Source of the DNA: Chitinophaga sp.
Lineage (GTDB): Bacteria > Bacteroidota > Bacteroidia > Chitinophagales > Chitinophagaceae
DNA length: 64,000 bases
Assembly (NCBI RefSeq): GCF_019236475.1
Contig: NZ_JAFAIX010000006.1
Coordinates: 62,001 to 126,000 of the forward strand
Reading direction: 5' to 3'
The notes beneath the pieces are model-generated. The model made no database searches and was not told the DNA's origin. It worked only from the letters and a program-made list of their open reading frames with translations. Below are positions 7,156 to 17,442 of this stretch, in pieces. A program made the translations under genes and the position numbers. Numbering within the stretch: the stretch's first letter is position 1; every line of letters starts with the position of its first letter.

Positions 7156-8451
7156 ATGCAGATTTATAAATATCCAACAGTTGCTTCTTGGGGCGAAATC
7201 TTACAACGCCCGGTGATGGACACTTCCGCACTGGAACAAAAAGTGGAGGCTATCCTCCAAGACGTGAAAGCGAATGGGGATCATGCTATCCGGAAATATG
7301 CGGAGCTGTTCGATAAAGTACAACTCTCTGACCTGGAAGTGCCAGCAGCGGCGCTCGAGGCGGCGGAAGCGGCACTGGACCCTGCGCTGAAAGCGGCTAT
7401 CAACCAGGCGGCAAAGAATATTACGACTTTCCACAAGGCGCAGCAATCTGAGCCAGTGGTCATCGAAACAATGCCAGGGGTACAATGCTGGCGAAAATCA
7501 GTGGCTATTGAAAAAGTAGGACTGTATATTCCTGGCGGCTCTGCACCTTTGTTCTCTACGATCCTGATGCTGGCTATCCCGGCGAAAATCGCGGGTTGTA
7601 AGGAAATCATTCTCTGCACGCCTTCTACACATCCTGCGATATTATATACGGCCAAACTGGTGGGCGTTTCCAGAATTTTCACTATCGGCGGGGTACAGGC
7701 AATCGCTGCGATGGCCTACGGTACGGAATCTGTTCCGCAGGTATATAAGATCTTCGGTCCGGGTAACCAGTATGTTACCTGCGCCAAACAACTGGTGAAT
7801 AAAAGCGGTTTAGCGATAGACATGCCTGCCGGTCCTTCGGAAGTGGCGGTGCTGGCGGATGAAACCTGCATGCCGTCTTTTGTAGCGGCAGATCTGCTTT
7901 CCCAGGCGGAACACGGTCCTGATAGCCAAGTGGTGTTGGTAACTACCAGCGAACAGGTGATCACAGATGTGCAGGCGGCCCTGGATCTACAACTGGCACA
8001 GTTGCCTCGCAAAGATATTGCTGCTGCGGCGCTGAATAATAGTCGTATCATCCTGGTGGAAGATAAAAATGTGGCGATGGAACTGCTGAATGCTTATGCG
8101 CCTGAACACTTAATCCTGGCCTGCGCTTCAGCGGAAGAGATAGCGGGTGCTGTTACCAATGCGGGTTCTGTTTTCATTGGCAACTATACCCCGGAAAGTG
8201 CGGGTGATTATGCTTCTGGTACCAATCACACCTTGCCTACGAATGGCTATGCGAAGGCCTATAGCGGGGTTTCACTGGACAGCTTTGTAAAAAAGATTAC
8301 CTTCCAGAAAATAACGGAAATTGGCTTAGAGGAAATCGGCGCTACCATTGAGGCAATGGCGGCAGCGGAAGGACTAGATGCCCACAAACAGGCTGTTTCC
8401 ATCCGTTTGAATCAAATTATTGACAGTAGTAAAAAGTATATAAATGTTTAA
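7156..8451 (+). CDS. hisD: Histidinol dehydrogenase
   Basis: Catalyses the last two steps, histidinol to histidinal to histidine, with two NAD+. The 431-aa protein has the FGPGNQYV and GPSEVAVLAD motifs, zinc ligands in SQAEHGPD (Gln250 and His253), and the catalytic pair Glu317-His318 in APEHLIL. Its 3' end overlaps hisC by 8 bp, showing tight coupling. Confidence 0.97.
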   Translation: MQIYKYPTVASWGEILQRPVMDTSALEQKVEAILQDVKANGDHAIRKYAELFDKVQLSDLEVPAAALEAAEAALDPALKAAINQAAKNITTFHKAQQSEPVVIETMPGVQCWRKSVAIEKVGLYIPGGSAPLFSTILMLAIPAKIAGCKEIILCTPSTHPAILYTAKLVGVSRIFTIGGVQAIAAMAYGTESVPQVYKIFGPGNQYVTCAKQLVNKSGLAIDMPAGPSEVAVLADETCMPSFVAADLLSQAEHGPDSQVVLVTTSEQVITDVQAALDLQLAQLPRKDIAAAALNNSRIILVEDKNVAMELLNAYAPEHLILACASAEEIAGAVTNAGSVFIGNYTPESAGDYASGTNHTLPTNGYAKAYSGVSLDSFVKKITFQKITEIGLEEIGATIEAMAAAEGLDAHKQAVSIRLNQIIDSSKKYINV

Positions 8452-9517
8452 TCTAGACTCCCTCCTGAGGAATAATATCAAAAGACTGGTACCTTACTCG
8501 TCCGCTAGAGATGAATTTAAAGGAGAAGCAACTGTATATATAGATGCCAACGAAAATGGCTATGGATCTCCATTGCCGGTGAATTATAATCGTTACCCAG
8601 ATCCGCTCCAATGGAAGGTGAAATATAAGCTGGCAGAGGTGAAAGGCGTACCTCCACAGAATGTTTTCTTGGGCAATGGCAGCGATGAGGCGATTGATAT
8701 CCTCTATCGCGCTTTCTGTAACCCAGGTGTGGATAATGTGGTATTATGCCCGCCTACTTACGGTATGTACGAGGTAAGCGCGAATATCAATGATGTGATT
8801 ATCCGCAAAGTGAGCCTGACAGATGATTTTCAATTGGACATCGCTGGTCTCCAACAGGCGATTGACGAAAATACTAAACTGATTTTCATCTGTTCTCCTA
8901 ACAATCCTACCGGAAATTCCATACACAGAGCGGATATTGAGCTGCTGTTAAATAACTTCGACGGCATCGTGGTGATTGATGAGGCGTATATCAATTTTTC
9001 CCGCCAGAAATCTTTTATCCAAGAACTGACGGAATATCCAAACTTGGTGGTGATGCAAACATTGTCCAAAGCCTGGGGCCTGGCTGGTTTGCGCGTAGGT
9101 ATGGCGTTCGCAAGTGAGGAAATTATCCATGTGTTCAATAAGATCAAGCCTCCTTATAATATGAACCAGTCGACCCAGGAACTGGCTTTCCAGGCACTGG
9201 ATAACGTGACAAAGGTGAATGAGTGGATTAGAGAAATTGTGATTGAGAGAGACTTGTTGTCCGCCGCCCTGGAGCAACTGCCTGAAGTATTGCAGGTGTA
9301 TCCTAGCGATGCCAATTTTATCCTGGTTAAAACCACCGATGCTAAAGGAATCTATACTTACCTGACTACGAAAGGTATTATTGTGCGTGATCGTTCCAAA
9401 GTGGAACTGTGTGCCGGTTGTTTGCGCATTACTATTGGCACTCCTGCCGAAAACCAGCTATTGCTGGAAGCTTTGAAAACTTATCAACCGCAAACAGAAA
9501 AAACGGTCTCAGCATGA
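8444..9517 (+). CDS. hisC: Histidinol-phosphate aminotransferase
   Basis: PLP-dependent fold-type I aminotransferase that converts imidazole acetol phosphate to histidinol phosphate. Visible motifs are the SPNNPTGN loop, the [10 protein letters not shown] aspartate-containing strand, the PLP lysine Lys209 ([13 protein letters not shown]) and a late CLRITIG arginine region. The start lies inside hisD (8-bp overlap) and the stop overlaps hisB as ATGA. Length 357 aa is normal. Confidence 0.97.
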   Translation: MFNLDSLLRNNIKRLVPYSSARDEFKGEATVYIDANENGYGSPLPVNYNRYPDPLQWKVKYKLAEVKGVPPQNVFLGNGSDEAIDILYRAFCNPGVDNVVLCPPTYGMYEVSANINDVIIRKVSLTDDFQLDIAGLQQAIDENTKLIFICSPNNPTGNSIHRADIELLLNNFDGIVVIDEAYINFSRQKSFIQELTEYPNLVVMQTLSKAWGLAGLRVGMAFASEEIIHVFNKIKPPYNMNQSTQELAFQALDNVTKVNEWIREIVIERDLLSAALEQLPEVLQVYPSDANFILVKTTDAKGIYTYLTTKGIIVRDRSKVELCAGCLRITIGTPAENQLLLEALKTYQPQTEKTVSA

Positions 9518-10650
9518 AACGGGTACTCTTTATAGACAGGGATGGTACATTGATTAAAGAAGTGCCGCCAACTTATCAGATCGACAGCCTAGATAAAATA
9601 GAATTCTATCCGAAGGTATTCGTCAATATGGCGAGGATCGCCTCTGAACTGGGCTACGAACTGGCCATGGTTACTAATCAGGATGGTCTGGGTACCCCCT
9701 CTTTTCCAGAGGAAACCTTCTGGCCAGCACAGAACATGATTTTAAAGGCTTTTGAGAACGAAGGGGTAGTATTTGATGAAATCTTCGTAGACCGCAGTTT
9801 TCCGGCCGATAATGCCCCTACGCGCAAACCAGGCACTGGTATGCTGACGAAATATTTTTCCGGGGAATATGACCTGGCTAATTCCTTTGTAATCGGTGAT
9901 CGCATTACAGATGTACTGTTGGCCAAGAACCTAGGGGCAAAAGCCATCTGGATGAATGAAGGTAACGGACTGGGCAGTGGAGAAATTCAGGATACCGTGG
10001 CCGCACTGAGGGATGTGATCGCTTTAGAATCGACCGACTGGGACCGGATTTACGAGTTTTTGAAGGTGGGTCTTCGCACGGTAACACATATACGAAAAAC
10101 CAATGAAACCGATATCACGATTGCCCTCAACCTGGATGGTACCGGCAAAGCCAATATTCATACAGGACTGGGATTCTTTGATCATATGCTGGATCAAATT
10201 GCCCGTCATGGCAGCATCGACCTGGATATCACCGCGAAGGGCGACCTCCATATAGATGAGCACCATACAATAGAAGATACTGGGATTGCTTTGGGAGAAG
10301 CAATTGCCAAAGGATTAGGGGATAAAAGAGGTATCGAGAGATACGGATTTTCCTTGCCTATGGATGACTGCTTAGCCCAGGTGGGGATTGACTTTGGCGG
10401 CCGTAACTGGCTGGTATGGGATGCCGAATTTAAACGAGAGAAGATAGGGGAGATGCCTACCGAAATGTTTTACCATTTCTTTAAGTCTTTTTCCGATGGA
10501 GCCCGTGCCAACCTCAACATTAAAGCAGAGGGACAGAATGAGCACCACAAGATTGAAGCGATATTTAAAGCCTTTGCCAAAGCGGTAAAAATGGCTGTGA
10601 AGCGCAACCCGACAAAAATGCAACTGCCTAGTACGAAAGGGGTGCTATAA
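9514..10650 (+). CDS. hisB: Bifunctional histidinol phosphatase / imidazoleglycerol-phosphate dehydratase
   Basis: The ATG at 9514 overlaps the hisC stop and opens directly with the HAD nucleophile motif FIDRDGTLI (Asp8, Asp10), which fixes the start. Residues 1 to about 165 are the histidinol-phosphate phosphatase domain; about 190-378 are the IGP dehydratase, with metal-binding [12 protein letters not shown] and [10 protein letters not shown] motifs and a second HH-containing motif near NEHHKIEA. The fused form is known from enteric bacteria and Bacteroidota. It is the last gene of the first his block; no clear terminator separates it from the trp promoter. Confidence 0.97.
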   Translation: MKRVLFIDRDGTLIKEVPPTYQIDSLDKIEFYPKVFVNMARIASELGYELAMVTNQDGLGTPSFPEETFWPAQNMILKAFENEGVVFDEIFVDRSFPADNAPTRKPGTGMLTKYFSGEYDLANSFVIGDRITDVLLAKNLGAKAIWMNEGNGLGSGEIQDTVAALRDVIALESTDWDRIYEFLKVGLRTVTHIRKTNETDITIALNLDGTGKANIHTGLGFFDHMLDQIARHGSIDLDITAKGDLHIDEHHTIEDTGIALGEAIAKGLGDKRGIERYGFSLPMDDCLAQVGIDFGGRNWLVWDAEFKREKIGEMPTEMFYHFFKSFSDGARANLNIKAEGQNEHHKIEAIFKAFAKAVKMAVKRNPTKMQLPSTKGVL

Positions 10651-10676
10651 TTTTCTTTCTGAATGGAAAAAAATTA

Positions 10677-10708
10677 TTTGCATTTCAAATAAAAATGTTT
10701 CATTTTTG
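10677..10708 (+). promoter_or_regulatory. Promoter of the trp block
   Basis: TTTG at 10677-10680, a 20-bp spacer and CATTTTTG at 10701-10708, which differs from TAnnTTTG in one base. Start of transcription would be near 10714, just before the trp leader peptide. It lies 27 bp after the hisB stop, so the trp block can be transcribed separately from the upstream his genes. Confidence 0.55.
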
Positions 10709-10716
10709 CTTTCATT

Positions 10717-10770
10717 ATGCAGAATATCATGACAAATAAACATTGGTGGTGGCACGGAATCAATTCCTGA
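10717..10770 (+). CDS. trpL: Trp operon leader peptide with three consecutive Trp codons
   Basis: From the ATG at 10717 the frame reads MQNIMTNKHWWWHGINS; the second Met at 10729 gives a 13-residue form. Three consecutive TGG codons lie at 10744-10752 and the stop is at 10768-10770. It sits between a promoter and an intrinsic terminator upstream of trpE, the standard setting of a tryptophan attenuator. Both starts are possible; the shorter leaves more room for initiation after the predicted transcription start. Confidence 0.9.
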   Translation: MQNIMTNKHWWWHGINS

Positions 10771-10771
10771 T

Positions 10772-10849
10772 CTGTGTTACAGTGCCATGTTTCGTCCTGA
10801 AATATATTTGAAAGGCTCGCTGTTACACAGCGGGCCTTTCGACTTTTTA
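10772..10849 (+). promoter_or_regulatory. Trp attenuator with terminator hairpin
   Basis: Terminator: GAAAGGC-TCGCTG (10811-10823) pairs with CAGCGG-GCCTTTC (10829-10841) across loop TTACA, followed by GACTTTTT. The alternative pairing is CTGTGTTACAG (10772-10782, right after the leader stop) with CTGTTACACAG (10821-10831), 10 of 11 positions pairing, which would open the terminator. A ribosome stalled on the Trp codons would leave 10772-10782 free to do this. Confidence 0.82.
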
Positions 10850-10904
10850 TCCGGTTCCTTATTTCTTAAAATTCACTTTCACTCATTAGGATATTATATC
10901 AGTC

Positions 10905-12314
10905 ATGCGTACCATTCAAGTAAAATCGAGATCCAAACAGATGCTGGCGGATGTGTTCACGCCAGTGGGAATCTATCTGCGACTGCGTGATAAATTCCCG
11001 GGTTCCATCCTCCTGGAAAGTACCGACTACAGGGCCAGCGAGAATAGCTACTCTTTCATCGGTATCAAGCCCATCGCGGGAATCGAAGTAACCTCTACCT
11101 CAAATTTTGAATTCAAGTATCCCAATCTTCCGGTAGAAAAGAAAGAACTTAAAAACAGAGAACAAGTAACAGGGGAGATAGACAAGTTTTTAAAGAATTT
11201 CAGTTTCACCGGCAACAACCCTGTACCACTGGCACAAAGCCTCTTCGGATACACCACCTTCGACGCAGTACAGTTCTTTGAAACGATTGAATTCAACAAG
11301 CAAAAGCAAGCCGCCAATATCATCCCACTGATGCGCTATCGTTTTTACCAATATGTAATAGCCATCAACCACTTTAAAGATGAACTTTATTTGTGCGAAA
11401 ATCAGGTAGAAGGCATTGATAGCGAATTTGAACTGATTGAATCCCTTATCCGCCACAAAGACAACCCCGGTTACCCTTTCACTACTACTGGCGAAGAAAC
11501 TTCCAACATGTCAGATGCGGAATACATGCAAATGGTAGAACAAGGTAAACAACACTGCTTCCGGGGCGATGTTTTCCAGGTAGTTCTCTCCAGAGCCTTC
11601 CAGCAACCATTCAAAGGCGATGAATTCAATGTATACCGCGCATTACGCTCCATCAACCCCTCACCTTATCTCTTCTTCTTCGATTACGGCGATTACAAAT
11701 TAATGGGCTCCTCACCAGAAGCACAATTAGTGATCCGTGATGGTAAAGCTACCATTCACCCAATTGCAGGTACTTTCCGCCGTACCGGAGACGATGTACA
11801 GGATAAATTACTGGCAGATAAACTACTTCAGGATCCTAAAGAGAATGCAGAACATGTAATGCTGGTGGATCTTGCCCGCAATGACCTGAGTAGAAATGCT
11901 AAAGATGTGACGGTAGACAAGTATAAAGAAGTGCAGTATTACTCTCATGTGATCCACCTCGTAAGTGAGGTAACTGGTAAAACGCCAAAAGAGCTCAATC
12001 CATTCTCCCTCTTGGCTTCTACGTTCCCTGCGGGTACCCTTTCCGGTGCTCCTAAATACAGGGCCATGGAAATTATTGATGGGCTGGAACCTACGCCTCG
12101 CGGCTTCTACGGCGGCTGTATAGGTGCTGTAGGCTTCAATGGCAACTTCAATCATGCGATCATGATCCGCTCCATACTCAGCAAGATGAATACACTGTAC
12201 TACCAGGCCGGCGCCGGTGTGGTGGCCAAATCCGTGGCTTCATCCGAACTGGAAGAAGTAGGTAATAAACTTAATGCTTTAAAACAGGCCATCCTGCTGG
12301 CACAAAAAATTTAA
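10905..12314 (+). CDS. trpE: Anthranilate synthase component I
   Basis: Converts chorismate plus ammonia to anthranilate, with TrpG supplying ammonia from glutamine. The 469-aa protein carries LLES (36-39), part of the tryptophan feedback site in this family, and the chorismate-binding core with LVDLARNDLSR, GTLSGAPKYRAMEIID and the late YYQAGAGVVAKSVASSELEE segment. It follows the trp attenuator and is one base before trpG, so the two subunits are made together. Confidence 0.97.
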   Translation: MRTIQVKSRSKQMLADVFTPVGIYLRLRDKFPGSILLESTDYRASENSYSFIGIKPIAGIEVTSTSNFEFKYPNLPVEKKELKNREQVTGEIDKFLKNFSFTGNNPVPLAQSLFGYTTFDAVQFFETIEFNKQKQAANIIPLMRYRFYQYVIAINHFKDELYLCENQVEGIDSEFELIESLIRHKDNPGYPFTTTGEETSNMSDAEYMQMVEQGKQHCFRGDVFQVVLSRAFQQPFKGDEFNVYRALRSINPSPYLFFFDYGDYKLMGSSPEAQLVIRDGKATIHPIAGTFRRTGDDVQDKLLADKLLQDPKENAEHVMLVDLARNDLSRNAKDVTVDKYKEVQYYSHVIHLVSEVTGKTPKELNPFSLLASTFPAGTLSGAPKYRAMEIIDGLEPTPRGFYGGCIGAVGFNGNFNHAIMIRSILSKMNTLYYQAGAGVVAKSVASSELEEVGNKLNALKQAILLAQKI

Positions 12315-12315
12315 T

Positions 12316-12885
12316 ATGAACATCCTGGTTTTTGATAACTACGACTCTTTTACATATAACCTCGTTCACCTCGTTGAAAAAATCATCGATGGTAAAGTGA
12401 CAGTGGTGCGCAACGACGAAATACCACTGGAAAAAGTGAACGACTACGATAAAATTATTCTTTCTCCAGGCCCCGGTATTCCGGAGGAAGCAGGCTTACT
12501 CCTGCCCCTGATCAAAGAATATGCGGCTACCAAATCCATATTCGGGGTATGCCTCGGTCAACAGGCCATCGGACAAGCTTTTGGCGCTTCCCTCATCAAT
12601 CTGAAGGAAGTTTACCACGGCGTGGCCACTAATGTGAAAGTCATCAGCGATAAAGGCCGTCTATTCAAAAAGCTGCCTAAGGAACTGGAAGTAGGACGCT
12701 ATCACTCCTGGGTAGTGGATGAAAAAACACTTCCGAAAGAACTAATCATTACTGCCAAAGATGACGAAGGCTATATCATGGCACTGCAACACGAACGCTA
12801 TGATGTGTGCGGCGTACAGTTCCATCCGGAAAGCGTACTTACTCCAATGGGCGAACAAATACTGAGAAACTGGCTGGAAATGTAA
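12316..12885 (+). CDS. trpG: Anthranilate synthase component II (glutamine amidotransferase)
   Basis: Class I glutamine amidotransferase of 189 aa, with the ILSPGPGIPEEAG oxyanion-loop motif, the nucleophile Cys79 (FGVCLGQQAIGQAFG) and the His-Glu pair in VQFHPESVLT. It releases ammonia for TrpE. It may also serve folate synthesis (PabA role) as in many bacteria, which the sequence cannot decide. A 55-bp gap follows before trpD. Confidence 0.96.
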   Translation: MNILVFDNYDSFTYNLVHLVEKIIDGKVTVVRNDEIPLEKVNDYDKIILSPGPGIPEEAGLLLPLIKEYAATKSIFGVCLGQQAIGQAFGASLINLKEVYHGVATNVKVISDKGRLFKKLPKELEVGRYHSWVVDEKTLPKELIITAKDDEGYIMALQHERYDVCGVQFHPESVLTPMGEQILRNWLEM

Positions 12886-12940
12886 TACCATCCATCATTT
12901 TCAACATTATCAATTTCTTCAGTTTTATTCTTAAAGTATC

Positions 12941-13933
12941 ATGAAAAAGATTTTAAATTATCTCTTCGAACATAAAACTTTCAGCCGCGAAGCTGCAAAA
13001 GACATACTGGTAAACATTTCCAAAGGTATGTACAACGACAGCGAGCTGGCTGCTTTCATGACGGTTTTCCTCATGCGCAGCATCACAATCGATGAGCTCC
13101 TGGGCTTCCGCGACGCGCTGTTGGAACTCTGCATTCCCGTTGACCTGAATGGTTATGATGTGTTAGACATCGTAGGTACAGGAGGAGATGCAAAAAATAC
13201 ATTTAATATTTCTACCTTGTCGTGCTTTTTGGTGGCGGGCGCAGGTGCGAAAGTCGCCAAACATGGTAACTATGGTGTATCCTCCGTTAGTGGTGCCTCC
13301 AATCTCATGGAGTTGGTAGGATACAAATTCAAGAATGATGACAGCAAGCTGAGAGCGGAACTGGAAGCTGCGGGCATCTGTTTTCTGCATGCACCGCTGT
13401 TCCATCCGGCACTGAAAAATGTGGCGGGTATTCGTCGCCAACTGGGTATCCGTACCTTCTTTAACATGTTGGGACCATTGGTAAATCCTGCTTTCGCACA
13501 ACATCAGCTCATTGGCGTATACAGCCTGGAAATGGCAAGGGTATATAACTACCTCTTCCAACAGACAGACAAAAAATTTGTCATCGTTCACAGCCTGGAT
13601 GGCTACGATGAAATTTCATTGACGGCTGATACGAAGGTGATTACCAACGCTGGTGAACAAGACTGGACGCCGGAACAACTGGGTAAACGTAAAGTACATC
13701 CGGAAGATATTTACGGTGGTAATTCTCCTGAAGAAGCGGCGAAAATATTCAATAAAATCCTGAAAGGGGAAGGCACCTGGGCACAGAACTCTGTCGTATT
13801 TGCCAACGCCGCGATGGGATTATATAGTCTGGGTAAGTACAATACTTATGAAGATTGCTTTGCTGCGGCAGTGGAATCGCTGGAATCCGGCAATGCTTAC
13901 AAATCATTTAAAAAACTGATCGAATTACAGTAA
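12941..13933 (+). CDS. trpD: Anthranilate phosphoribosyltransferase
   Basis: Transfers phosphoribosyl from PRPP to anthranilate. The 330-aa protein has the PRPP loop IVGTGGDAKNTFNIST, KHGNYGVSSVSGASNLMELVG and FFNMLGPLVNP, all standard for TrpD. Its stop overlaps the trpC start by one base (TAATG). Confidence 0.97.
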   Translation: MKKILNYLFEHKTFSREAAKDILVNISKGMYNDSELAAFMTVFLMRSITIDELLGFRDALLELCIPVDLNGYDVLDIVGTGGDAKNTFNISTLSCFLVAGAGAKVAKHGNYGVSSVSGASNLMELVGYKFKNDDSKLRAELEAAGICFLHAPLFHPALKNVAGIRRQLGIRTFFNMLGPLVNPAFAQHQLIGVYSLEMARVYNYLFQQTDKKFVIVHSLDGYDEISLTADTKVITNAGEQDWTPEQLGKRKVHPEDIYGGNSPEEAAKIFNKILKGEGTWAQNSVVFANAAMGLYSLGKYNTYEDCFAAAVESLESGNAYKSFKKLIELQ

Positions 13934-14739
13934 TGAAAAATATCCTCGCAGAAATAGTTGCGCATAAACATATAGAAGTGGCTGCACGTAAGCAGTTACG
14001 CAGCGTTGCGGAGCTGGAACAGGCGCCGATGTTTGGCCGCGAAACCTTGTCGCTGCGCAGTTTTCTGCGTCAGCCGGGAAAAACGGGTATCATCGCGGAA
14101 TTCAAACGCCGTTCTCCCTCCAAAGGGCTGATCAATGGCGACGTAACTGTTCAGCAGGTAACGACAGCGTATACACGCTATGGCGCTTCTGGGTTATCCG
14201 TACTCACAGATGAAAAATTCTTCGGTGGTACTACTGATGATCTGTTGCAAGCACGTAGCTACAACCAGATTCCTGTACTTCGCAAAGACTTCATCGTAGA
14301 TGAATACCAGATCCTGGAAGCAAAAGCTATCGGGGCGGATGTCATCCTCCTGATTGCAGAATGTCTCACTACTGAAGAAGTAAAATACCTCTCTTCCTTT
14401 GCCGCTAATCTCGGCTTGGAAGTACTGTTGGAAGTACATAGCGAATCACAACTGGAAAAAGTAAGCGAGCATGTACACCTCGTAGGAGTGAATAATCGCG
14501 ACCTGACTACCTTCCAGGTCGACTTCAACCGCTCCTGTGAGCTGGCGCCTAAAATCCCTGCTGATAAAGTAAAGGTGGCGGAAAGTGGTATCAATGATCC
14601 TGCAAATATCATTACCCTGAAACAAGCCGGATTCGAAGGCTTCCTCATCGGGGAATACTTTATGCGCCAGGAAGATCCTGCCAGAGCATTTGAAAACTTT
14701 GTACAGGAATTAGAGCGACTGAAATTAGCACAACAATAA
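13933..14739 (+). CDS. trpC: Indole-3-glycerol-phosphate synthase
   Basis: Ring closure of CdRP to indole glycerol phosphate. The (beta-alpha)8 barrel is marked by IIAEFKRRSPSKG near the N-terminus (catalytic Lys), VLRKDFIVDEYQI, VGVNNRDLTTFQVD and VAESGIND. Length 268 aa is normal. It is a single-function enzyme here, not fused to TrpF, which is the next gene. Confidence 0.97.
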   Translation: MKNILAEIVAHKHIEVAARKQLRSVAELEQAPMFGRETLSLRSFLRQPGKTGIIAEFKRRSPSKGLINGDVTVQQVTTAYTRYGASGLSVLTDEKFFGGTTDDLLQARSYNQIPVLRKDFIVDEYQILEAKAIGADVILLIAECLTTEEVKYLSSFAANLGLEVLLEVHSESQLEKVSEHVHLVGVNNRDLTTFQVDFNRSCELAPKIPADKVKVAESGINDPANIITLKQAGFEGFLIGEYFMRQEDPARAFENFVQELERLKLAQQ

Positions 14740-14751
14740 ATCGGTGTAGTG

Positions 14752-15402
14752 ATGGAGATAAAAGTATGCGGAATTACCCGGTTAAGCGATTTACAAATGT
14801 TGGTGGAGAATAAAGCCGACTATGCAGGTTTTATTTTCTATGAGCGTTCGCCACGCTTTGCACCCAATAGGATCGATGCCAGATCGGTGAGAGAAACTAC
14901 CGGTATCAAAAAAGTAGGCGTATTCGTCAATGCAACCTTGGAACAGGTAATCCGCACGATTGTGGATTATGGATTGGATTTGGTGCAGTTGCATGGTGAT
15001 GAGACACCCGCTTTTTGTGCCGCAGTAGCTACAAAAGTACCGGTTATCAAAGCTTTTCGTATAGGCGCTGAGGTGAATTGGGAAAAAGAAATCGCTCCCT
15101 ACCTGGATGTAACCGCTGCTTTCCTCTTTGATACTGCTTCTGTAAAAGGCTATGGTGGCACAGGGGATCGTTTCAACTGGGAACTGTTGCAACAGTATCC
15201 TTATCAACATCCTTTCCTGTTGAGTGGTGGTATTGCACCAGGCCAGGAAGCGGAAATCGCTGCATTGCAGTTGCCAGCAATGATAGCTGTCGACATCAAT
15301 AGCAAATTTGAAGACAGTCCGGGTGTGAAGAATGCAGAAAAAGTAACTGCATTTATTACAGACCTCCGTCTTGCGAAGCAACAAACAACAACAAAACATT
15401 AA
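14752..15402 (+). CDS. trpF: Phosphoribosylanthranilate isomerase
   Basis: Small (beta-alpha)8 barrel of about 216 aa that isomerises PRA to CdRP. Landmarks are the catalytic cysteine in IKVCGITRL, the ADYAGFIFYERSPR strand, VQLHGDETP, and the terminal phosphate site DINSKFEDSPGVKN. A GTG at 14749 precedes the ATG at 14752 in frame; I prefer the ATG. It is a structural relative of HisA, which lies in the same supra-operon 3 kb downstream. Confidence 0.95.
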   Translation: MEIKVCGITRLSDLQMLVENKADYAGFIFYERSPRFAPNRIDARSVRETTGIKKVGVFVNATLEQVIRTIVDYGLDLVQLHGDETPAFCAAVATKVPVIKAFRIGAEVNWEKEIAPYLDVTAAFLFDTASVKGYGGTGDRFNWELLQQYPYQHPFLLSGGIAPGQEAEIAALQLPAMIAVDINSKFEDSPGVKNAEKVTAFITDLRLAKQQTTTKH

Positions 15403-15429
15403 ACGTCAAACAACAAAAATATTTATAAC

Positions 15430-16638
15430 ATGGACATTGCGATTGATACCAGCAAATCCAAGTATCATGTGGATGAAAACGGTTACTACGGCAGGTTTGG
15501 TGGTGCTTATATCCCCGAAATGTTGTACCCGAATGTAGAGGAATTGCAGCGGAAGTATATGGAGGTATTGAGTGATCCTGCATTCCAACAGGAATTCGAG
15601 GACCTCTTGAAAAACTACGTTGGACGGCCTTCTCCCTTATATCTTGCCAAACGTCTGTCTGAAAAATATGGCGCAAAGATCTACCTGAAAAGGGAAGACT
15701 TGAACCATACCGGTGCCCATAAAATAAATAATACGATCGGGCAGATTCTCCTGGCAAAAAGACTAGGCAAAAACCGCATCATTGCAGAAACAGGCGCTGG
15801 CCAGCACGGTGTGGCTACGGCTACTGTCTGCGCACTGATGGGAATGGAATGTGTGGTCTATATGGGCAGTATCGATATTGAGCGTCAGGCGCCGAATGTG
15901 GCCCGTATGAAAATGCTGGGCGCAACAGTGGTTCCTGCTACCAGTGGTAGTAAAACGCTGAAAGATGCTACCAATGAAGCCATCCGTGATTGGATCAATA
16001 ACCCAGTAGATACCCATTATATCCTGGGTACCGCTGCTGGTCCGCATCCATATCCAGATATGGTGGCCCGTTTTCAATCTGTGATCAGTGAAGAAATTAA
16101 GAAACAGTTGAAAGAACATACTGGCAACGAAAATCCCAATTACCTGGTAGCTTGCATCGGTGGTGGTAGTAATGCCGCAGGTACTTATTTCCACTATGTA
16201 GATGTGCCAGAAGTGAAGATTGTAGCCGTAGAAGCAGGTGGTAAAGGAGTGCATAGCGGTTTTTCCGCAGCTACTACCCAACTGGGAAAAATCGGTATTA
16301 TCCACGCCAGCAAAACTTTGCTGATGCAAACGGATGATGGTCAGATCGTAGAGCCACACAGTATTTCCGCAGGACTGGACTATCCAGGAATTGGACCAAT
16401 GCATGCACATTTATTTGAATCTGGAAGAGGTATTTTCCTGTCGTCCACTGATGACGAGGCCCTGGCGGCGGGTTATGAGTTGAGCTTGCTGGAAGGAATT
16501 ATTCCGGCATTGGAATCCGCACATGCACTCGCGAAGCTGAAAGATTTACCACTGAAACCAGAAGATGTAGTGGTACTCTGCCTTTCAGGCCGTGGGGATA
16601 AAGATCTGAATACCTATATCACTAACATGAAAAAGTAA
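15430..16638 (+). CDS. trpB: Tryptophan synthase beta chain
   Basis: PLP enzyme joining indole and serine. The 402-aa protein contains [11 protein letters not shown] at the N-terminus, the PLP lysine Lys98 ([13 protein letters not shown]), the phosphate-binding GGGSNAAG and the late [10 protein letters not shown] motif. These mark the TrpB1 type that works with TrpA, encoded next. Confidence 0.97.
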   Translation: MDIAIDTSKSKYHVDENGYYGRFGGAYIPEMLYPNVEELQRKYMEVLSDPAFQQEFEDLLKNYVGRPSPLYLAKRLSEKYGAKIYLKREDLNHTGAHKINNTIGQILLAKRLGKNRIIAETGAGQHGVATATVCALMGMECVVYMGSIDIERQAPNVARMKMLGATVVPATSGSKTLKDATNEAIRDWINNPVDTHYILGTAAGPHPYPDMVARFQSVISEEIKKQLKEHTGNENPNYLVACIGGGSNAAGTYFHYVDVPEVKIVAVEAGGKGVHSGFSAATTQLGKIGIIHASKTLLMQTDDGQIVEPHSISAGLDYPGIGPMHAHLFESGRGIFLSSTDDEALAAGYELSLLEGIIPALESAHALAKLKDLPLKPEDVVVLCLSGRGDKDLNTYITNMKK

Positions 16639-16644
16639 GACAGT

Positions 16645-17415
16645 ATGCAGAACCGTATAGATCAACTGTTTGCTTCCGGGAAGAAAAATATCCTGAATAT
16701 ATATTGTACCGCTGGTTTTCCTGAACTGAACGATACTGTTACAATAATGGAAGCCCTCCAAGAAAATGGGGTGGATATCATTGAACTGGGTATGCCCTTT
16801 TCAGATCCGCTGGCAGATGGACCTGTTATCCAGGATAGCAGTACTCTTGCCTTGAAGAATGGTATGAGTCTTCATAAATTATTTGAACAACTGGAAGGAT
16901 TTCGTTCAAAAATTCATCTTCCCGTCATTTTAATGGGATACCTTAATCCGGTATTACGATTCGGCGTAGAGGAGTTTCTGCAAAAATGCGCAGAAACGGG
17001 CGTAGATGGCCTTATTTTGCCAGATCTTCCAATGGCGGAATATGAGTGTGAATACAAGCCGCTGTTCGAAAAATATAACCTGGATTTGATTTTCCTAGTA
17101 ACGCCGGAAACCAGCGAAGCGCGACTGCGTAAAATAGATGAACTGAGCAAAGGTTTCATTTATGCCGTGTCTTCCAGCTCTACTACTGGGAAAAATAAGG
17201 ATATGGGTAACCAAGAGGAGTATTTTGCCCGACTAAAAAATATGCAGTTAAAGAACCCAGTGATGATCGGTTTTGGTATCAGGGATAAAGCCACCTTCGA
17301 TGCTGCTGCCGCTCATGCCAATGGGGCAATTATTGGTACCGCCTTTATCAAGGCAATTGAGAAAAGTGCTGACCTCAAAGCTACCGTAAAAGATTTTGTA
17401 GCAGGTATTCGATAA
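16645..17415 (+). CDS. trpA: Tryptophan synthase alpha chain
   Basis: Cleaves indole glycerol phosphate and channels indole to TrpB. The catalytic acids Glu47 (DIIELGMPFSD) and Asp58 (PLADGP) are present, as are the ILMGYLNPVL strand, DGLILPDLP loop and the phosphate site GFGIRDKATF. Length 256 aa. Last trp gene; 27 bp later the his genes resume with hisH, with no terminator visible between. Confidence 0.97.
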   Translation: MQNRIDQLFASGKKNILNIYCTAGFPELNDTVTIMEALQENGVDIIELGMPFSDPLADGPVIQDSSTLALKNGMSLHKLFEQLEGFRSKIHLPVILMGYLNPVLRFGVEEFLQKCAETGVDGLILPDLPMAEYECEYKPLFEKYNLDLIFLVTPETSEARLRKIDELSKGFIYAVSSSSTTGKNKDMGNQEEYFARLKNMQLKNPVMIGFGIRDKATFDAAAAHANGAIIGTAFIKAIEKSADLKATVKDFVAGIR

Positions 17416-17442
17416 GCCTGCACAAAAGAAATCAGTTCAATC

